In this document: positions 6,442 through 8,384 of the stretch, in pieces
Numbering within the stretch: the stretch's first letter is position 1
Layout: each line of letters starts with the position of its first letter
From: Bordetella parapertussis
GTDB taxonomy: Bacteria; Pseudomonadota; Gammaproteobacteria; Burkholderiales; Burkholderiaceae_D
NCBI GenBank assembly: GCA_945866125.1
Contig: CAMBFZ010000041.1
Span: 1 to 8,384, forward strand
Direction: 5' to 3'
DNA length: 8,384 nt
Notes under the pieces: generated by a model
Database searches by the model: none
Told to the model about the DNA's origin: nothing
The model's input: the letters and a program-made list of their open reading frames with translations, nothing else
Made by a program: the position numbers and the translations under genes

Positions 6442-6537
6442 GGTTCACTCCTTTTTTAAGAACGTGGGTATACTTTAAAAAGAGCTTAAAGATAAGTAAA
6501 TTCATATTTTCAGATACTTCACTTCAGTTTTACTTAA
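6442..6537. promoter_or_regulatory. cbbR-cbbL divergent promoter/operator region
   Basis: An AT-rich 96-base gap between the divergent starts, where CbbR would be expected to bind. It holds a perfect dyad CTTTAA-N7-TTAAAG at 6473-6491, which contains the LysR-type T-N11-A pattern (T6476, A6488). A second dyad, TAAGTAAA (6493-6500) and TTTACTTA (6529-6536), has its arms 28 bases apart and its right arm just before the cbbR start. For cbbL, TATACC preceded 17 bases upstream by TTATCT is a possible but weak -10/-35 pair. Assignment to CbbR rests on position and the LysR-type pattern, not on a demonstrated site. Confidence 0.55.
6448..6453 (-). promoter_or_regulatory. Ribosome binding site of cbbL
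   Basis: AAGGAG on the minus strand, 6 bases before the cbbL ATG. It is the strongest Shine-Dalgarno in the window along with that of cbbS1, consistent with high expression of RuBisCO. Confidence 0.7.
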
Positions 6538-7473
6538 TTGAAAAATGCCACCTTCAGACAATTGCGGGTTTTCAACGCTGTCGCCCGCCACCTGAGTTTT
6601 GCCAAAGCGGCTGAAACTTTGCATGTGTCTGCGCCCGCAATCACCATGCAAATTAAGGAATTAGAGGCCGAAGTGGGTATGCCCTTGTTCGAACGTCAGG
6701 GCAGAAAGGTGTCTTTGACCACCAGCGGCGAGTACATGCTCGTCTACGCTCGAAAAATGCTCGCCCTGCTCAAAGATGCCGAGGATGCCGCGGCGCGTTT
6801 ACAGCGCATCGAGACAGGCAAGTTGACTATCGGCATGGTCGACACCGCCACCTATTTCATTCCCGCCTTGTTGCGAAAGTTTTTGAACGAGCATGAAGGT
6901 ATCGAGCTGGTTTTGAAGGTGGGAAACCGGCTAGAGCTGATTCAGTGGTTGCAGAACAGCGAAGTGGACATCGCCATTATGGGCAGCCCCCCTTCAGAAA
7001 TCCCTACACGTGCAGAACCCTTTGCGGCCAACCCTTTGTTGTTTGTGGCATCACCCGATCACCCGCTGTCTGACGGGGCGGGATTGAAGGCGGAAGATTT
7101 GCGACAACAGTCTTTCATTGTTCGCGAACAAGGCTCAGGAACCCGTAATGCTATGGAGGCGTTTTTCTTGCAGGCGCGGTTTCTGCCGCGTTTTTCCATG
7201 GAGCTACACAGCAACGACGCCATCAAACAAGCGGTCAAAGCCAATTTGGGCCTGAGTTTTTTATCACTTCACACCATAGGTTTGGAGTTGAAGGCCAAAC
7301 AGCTTGCCATTTTGGATGTGCCCGGTTCACCTGTGGTGAGGGCCTGGCACGTTGTGCATGCACTTTCAAAGCTACTTTCACCTGCAGCGGAAGCCTTTCG
7401 CTACTTTGTACTGGAGCATGGTGAGTCTGATTTAGCAGCGCAGTTTACTGACTTAGTTCAACTCAAATCCTGA
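6538..7473 (+). CDS. cbbR: CbbR, LysR-type transcriptional regulator of the cbb operon
   Basis: A LysR-family regulator of 311 residues, divergent from cbbL. CbbR proteins bind the shared promoter region and activate cbb transcription in response to metabolites. The N-terminal winged helix-turn-helix covers about residues 5-63 (FRQLRVFNAVARHLSFAKAA, then SAPAITMQIKELE and LFERQGRKVSLT). The periplasmic-binding-like effector domain follows from about 90, opening with LTIGMVDTATYFIPALLRKF. The start is TTG at 6538: an in-frame TAA immediately precedes it, and the next in-frame ATG (residue 37) would remove the recognition helix. No clear Shine-Dalgarno is visible, which together with TTG predicts low expression, as usual for a regulator. 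The right-hand dyad arm at 6529-6536 abuts the start, fitting autoregulation. Confidence 0.93.
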   Translation: MKNATFRQLRVFNAVARHLSFAKAAETLHVSAPAITMQIKELEAEVGMPLFERQGRKVSLTTSGEYMLVYARKMLALLKDAEDAAARLQRIETGKLTIGMVDTATYFIPALLRKFLNEHEGIELVLKVGNRLELIQWLQNSEVDIAIMGSPPSEIPTRAEPFAANPLLFVASPDHPLSDGAGLKAEDLRQQSFIVREQGSGTRNAMEAFFLQARFLPRFSMELHSNDAIKQAVKANLGLSFLSLHTIGLELKAKQLAILDVPGSPVVRAWHVVHALSKLLSPAAEAFRYFVLEHGESDLAAQFTDLVQLKS

Positions 7474-7495
7474 ACGTTGTGTTTACGATGCGCCC

Positions 7496-7597
7496 ATGAC
7501 TTTCTATGACAGCGCCTTCAAGTCTTCCCGTCCGCTGGTTGCTCAGCGCTGGCTGGAGCTCAGCGCGGCAGGCAATATCGGCTATGGCTTGCTGTGA
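7496..7597 (+). pseudogene. 33-codon ORF, possible N-terminal gene fragment
   Basis: A short frame beginning MTFYDSAFKSSRPLVAQRWL and ending AAGNIGYGLL before TGA, 22 bases after the cbbR stop. The composition looks protein-like, with a start resembling a genuine N-terminus and a break entering what could be a hydrophobic segment. It may therefore be the remnant of a larger gene truncated by rearrangement. I do not recognise the family, and no Shine-Dalgarno is evident, so it could also be chance. Confidence 0.25.
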
Positions 7598-7654
7598 TTT
7601 TTCTGCCTTCACACGTTACAGTCCGCTCTAGGGGGTTTTGATGCCTGCACGCGT

Positions 7655-7674
7655 TGCCCGATGGGTAGTTTTTT
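7655..7674 (+). terminator. Weak intrinsic terminator candidate
   Basis: TGCCC-GAT-GGGTA (one G-T pair) forms a 5-base-pair stem, followed by GTTTTTT. It lies about 180 bases after the cbbR stop. The stem is short, so the call is tentative. Confidence 0.25.
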
Positions 7675-7800
7675 GACAGGCCTCTGTACGCACTCCTTTC
7701 TGTATATTAAAATTATTTCTACTTGTCCTGATTTATTGGGCAAGCGTTTTTGGGTCGGGAAACCGGTGTCGATGTTGATTCATTAGATGGGCGGGACGTC

Positions 7801-8082
7801 ATGAGCAAACGATTTCTTAGGTGGGTTGAAACATGGATCGATGAAAACATCCTTCCCGGCGCCAATCCCGACATCGAAAGCCACGAAGTAAAAGCAAAGC
7901 GGCTGACGGAAAAACTGTTTGCTGAAGCGGTTACTTTCGGCTTCACGACCTCCGAGTCCGAGGAGGAGCGGGAGCGAGTTCTACCCTTGGTACTGGCAGC
8001 TGTGTCGGACAGCACCGACTTTGATATCGATGCCTATCGCCTCAAGTCGGAACTCGCGCGTGAGAATGAAGATGGCGATTGA
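7801..8082 (+). CDS. Small acidic hypothetical protein
   Basis: A 93-residue frame starting MSKRFLRWVETWIDENILPG and ending ARENEDGD. It is strongly charged and acidic at its C-terminus, with no membrane segment or signal peptide and no recognisable catalytic motif. A predicted helical middle section (AKRLTEKLFAEAVTFGF, then EEERERVLPLVLAAV) suggests a small all-alpha protein. The frame is open upstream to a TTG at 7750, but the ATG at 7801 was chosen because the family-like start MSKRF follows a G-rich GGGCGGGA about 4 bases upstream. The layout distantly resembles short DUF768-type proteins known mainly from rhizobia, but this is an impression only. It lies between two CbbR-like regulators on the same strand, and its function is unknown. 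Confidence 0.65.
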   Translation: MSKRFLRWVETWIDENILPGANPDIESHEVKAKRLTEKLFAEAVTFGFTTSESEEERERVLPLVLAAVSDSTDFDIDAYRLKSELARENEDGD

Positions 8083-8083
8083 C

Positions 8084-8097
8084 CCCACTATGGTGGG
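8084..8097. repeat. Short hairpin after the small hypothetical gene
   Basis: CCCAC-TATG-GTGGG, a 5-base-pair perfect stem starting one base after the TGA stop at 8080-8082. No T-tract follows, so it is not a standard intrinsic terminator. It may mark a transcript end or be chance. Confidence 0.25.
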
Positions 8098-8154
8098 TAC
8101 TCCTGAGGCCTGATTGAACAATGCGGGAAGCTACTGCGAGACAAATTGGTCGCA

Positions 8155-8174
8155 ATAAGATCAGTAATTCTTAT
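8155..8174. promoter_or_regulatory. Dyad upstream of the second LysR-type gene
   Basis: Perfect inverted repeat ATAAGA-N8-TCTTAT, 11 bases before the ATG at 8186. An additional ATTG-GTCG-CAAT lies just upstream (about 8145-8156). The position suits an operator for the regulator that follows, but the even spacing does not give the LysR T-N11-A pattern, so the call is weak. Confidence 0.25.
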
Positions 8175-8185
8175 CAATTGCCACG

Positions 8186-8384
8186 ATGAAAAGCTTAAAA
8201 CTGCTGAAGAACCTGAGCATGCGACAAGTAAGGGGGTTTTTATCCGCCGCTCGCCATGGAAGTTTTGCCAAAGCGGCAATTGAATTAAATCTGACGGCGC
8301 CGGCGATTTCGATGCAGATCAAGGAACTCGAAAACGATATGAGCATTGCGCTATTTGCGCGGGTGGGACGGCGGGTTGAGTTGA
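8186..8384 (+). CDS. Second CbbR-like LysR-type regulator, partial (runs off right edge)
   Basis: An ATG at 8186 opens a frame that continues to the right edge, 66 residues. It shows a LysR helix-turn-helix: MRQVRGFLSAARHGSFAKAA, then LTAPAISMQIKELE and LFARVGRRVEL. By hand it is about 56% identical to CbbR over 57 positions, including the identical MQIKELE and SFAKAA blocks, so it belongs near the CbbR group rather than to a distant LysR branch. An alternative start is the ATG at 8219 (MRQVRG), which sits nearer the usual LysR N-terminus; neither has a strong Shine-Dalgarno. It is in the same direction as cbbR, and its effector domain and its targets lie outside the window. Confidence 0.85.
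   Translation, partial: MKSLKLLKNLSMRQVRGFLSAARHGSFAKAAIELNLTAPAISMQIKELENDMSIALFARVGRRVEL

Larger units (their letters stand above)
7474..7749. other. Gap after cbbR with a possible gene fragment
   Basis: About 280 bases between cbbR and the small hypothetical gene. The left part contains the 33-codon frame listed separately. The right part holds a weak terminator-like hairpin (7655-7674) and an AT-rich stretch around 7701-7727 (TATATTAAAATTATTT), a plausible promoter region for the following small gene. No RNA gene or mobile element was recognised here. Confidence 0.4.

Noticed and set aside
5362..6459. Long plus-strand open frame (365 codons) across cbbL
   Set aside because: It lies antisense to the highly conserved cbbL, and its product shows no recognisable domain. 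It is a by-product of cbbL codon use.
8084..8097. Hairpin as an intrinsic terminator
   Set aside because: There is no T-tract after the 5-base-pair stem.

Overview
The window holds most of a Calvin-Benson-Bassham (CBB) gene cluster for red-type (form IC) RuBisCO, with its LysR-type regulator on the opposite strand. The organism is most likely a facultatively autotrophic proteobacterium. The base composition, the red-type RuBisCO with CbbX, and the cbbR/cbbL divergent layout fit a betaproteobacterium best, but the sequence alone does not prove this.

Layout on the minus strand, in transcription order from right to left: cbbL (RuBisCO large subunit), cbbS1 (small subunit), cbbX1 (RuBisCO activase), cbbY (xylulose-1,5-bisphosphate phosphatase family), a broken 5' remnant of a class I fructose-1,6-bisphosphatase gene fused to a short unrelated tail, cbbS2, cbbX2, and a second fbp that runs intact to the left edge and lacks only its last codons. 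Gaps between these genes are at most a few dozen bases, so they look like one operon. On the plus strand, cbbR starts at a TTG codon and diverges from cbbL across about 96 AT-rich bases holding dyad repeats. Further right lie a possible 33-codon gene fragment, a small acidic hypothetical protein, and the start of a second CbbR-like LysR regulator that runs off the right edge.

The notable feature is a repeated cbbS-cbbX-fbp module beside a single cbbL. The two copies of each gene have diverged (small subunits about 65% identical by hand alignment, activases about 70%), so this is not a recent tandem duplication. The simplest reading is that two cbb operons of different ancestry were joined end to end. 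The second lost its cbbL and the first lost most of its fbp, and the scar is the fbp remnant and fusion ORF at about 2353-2757. The cell could then make one large subunit with two alternative small subunits and two activases.

Together the genes fix CO2 (CbbLS), remove inhibitory sugar phosphates from RuBisCO (CbbX), destroy xylulose-1,5-bisphosphate (CbbY) and regenerate acceptor through fructose-6-phosphate (Fbp), under LysR-type control. No tRNA, rRNA, CRISPR array or insertion sequence was recognised.
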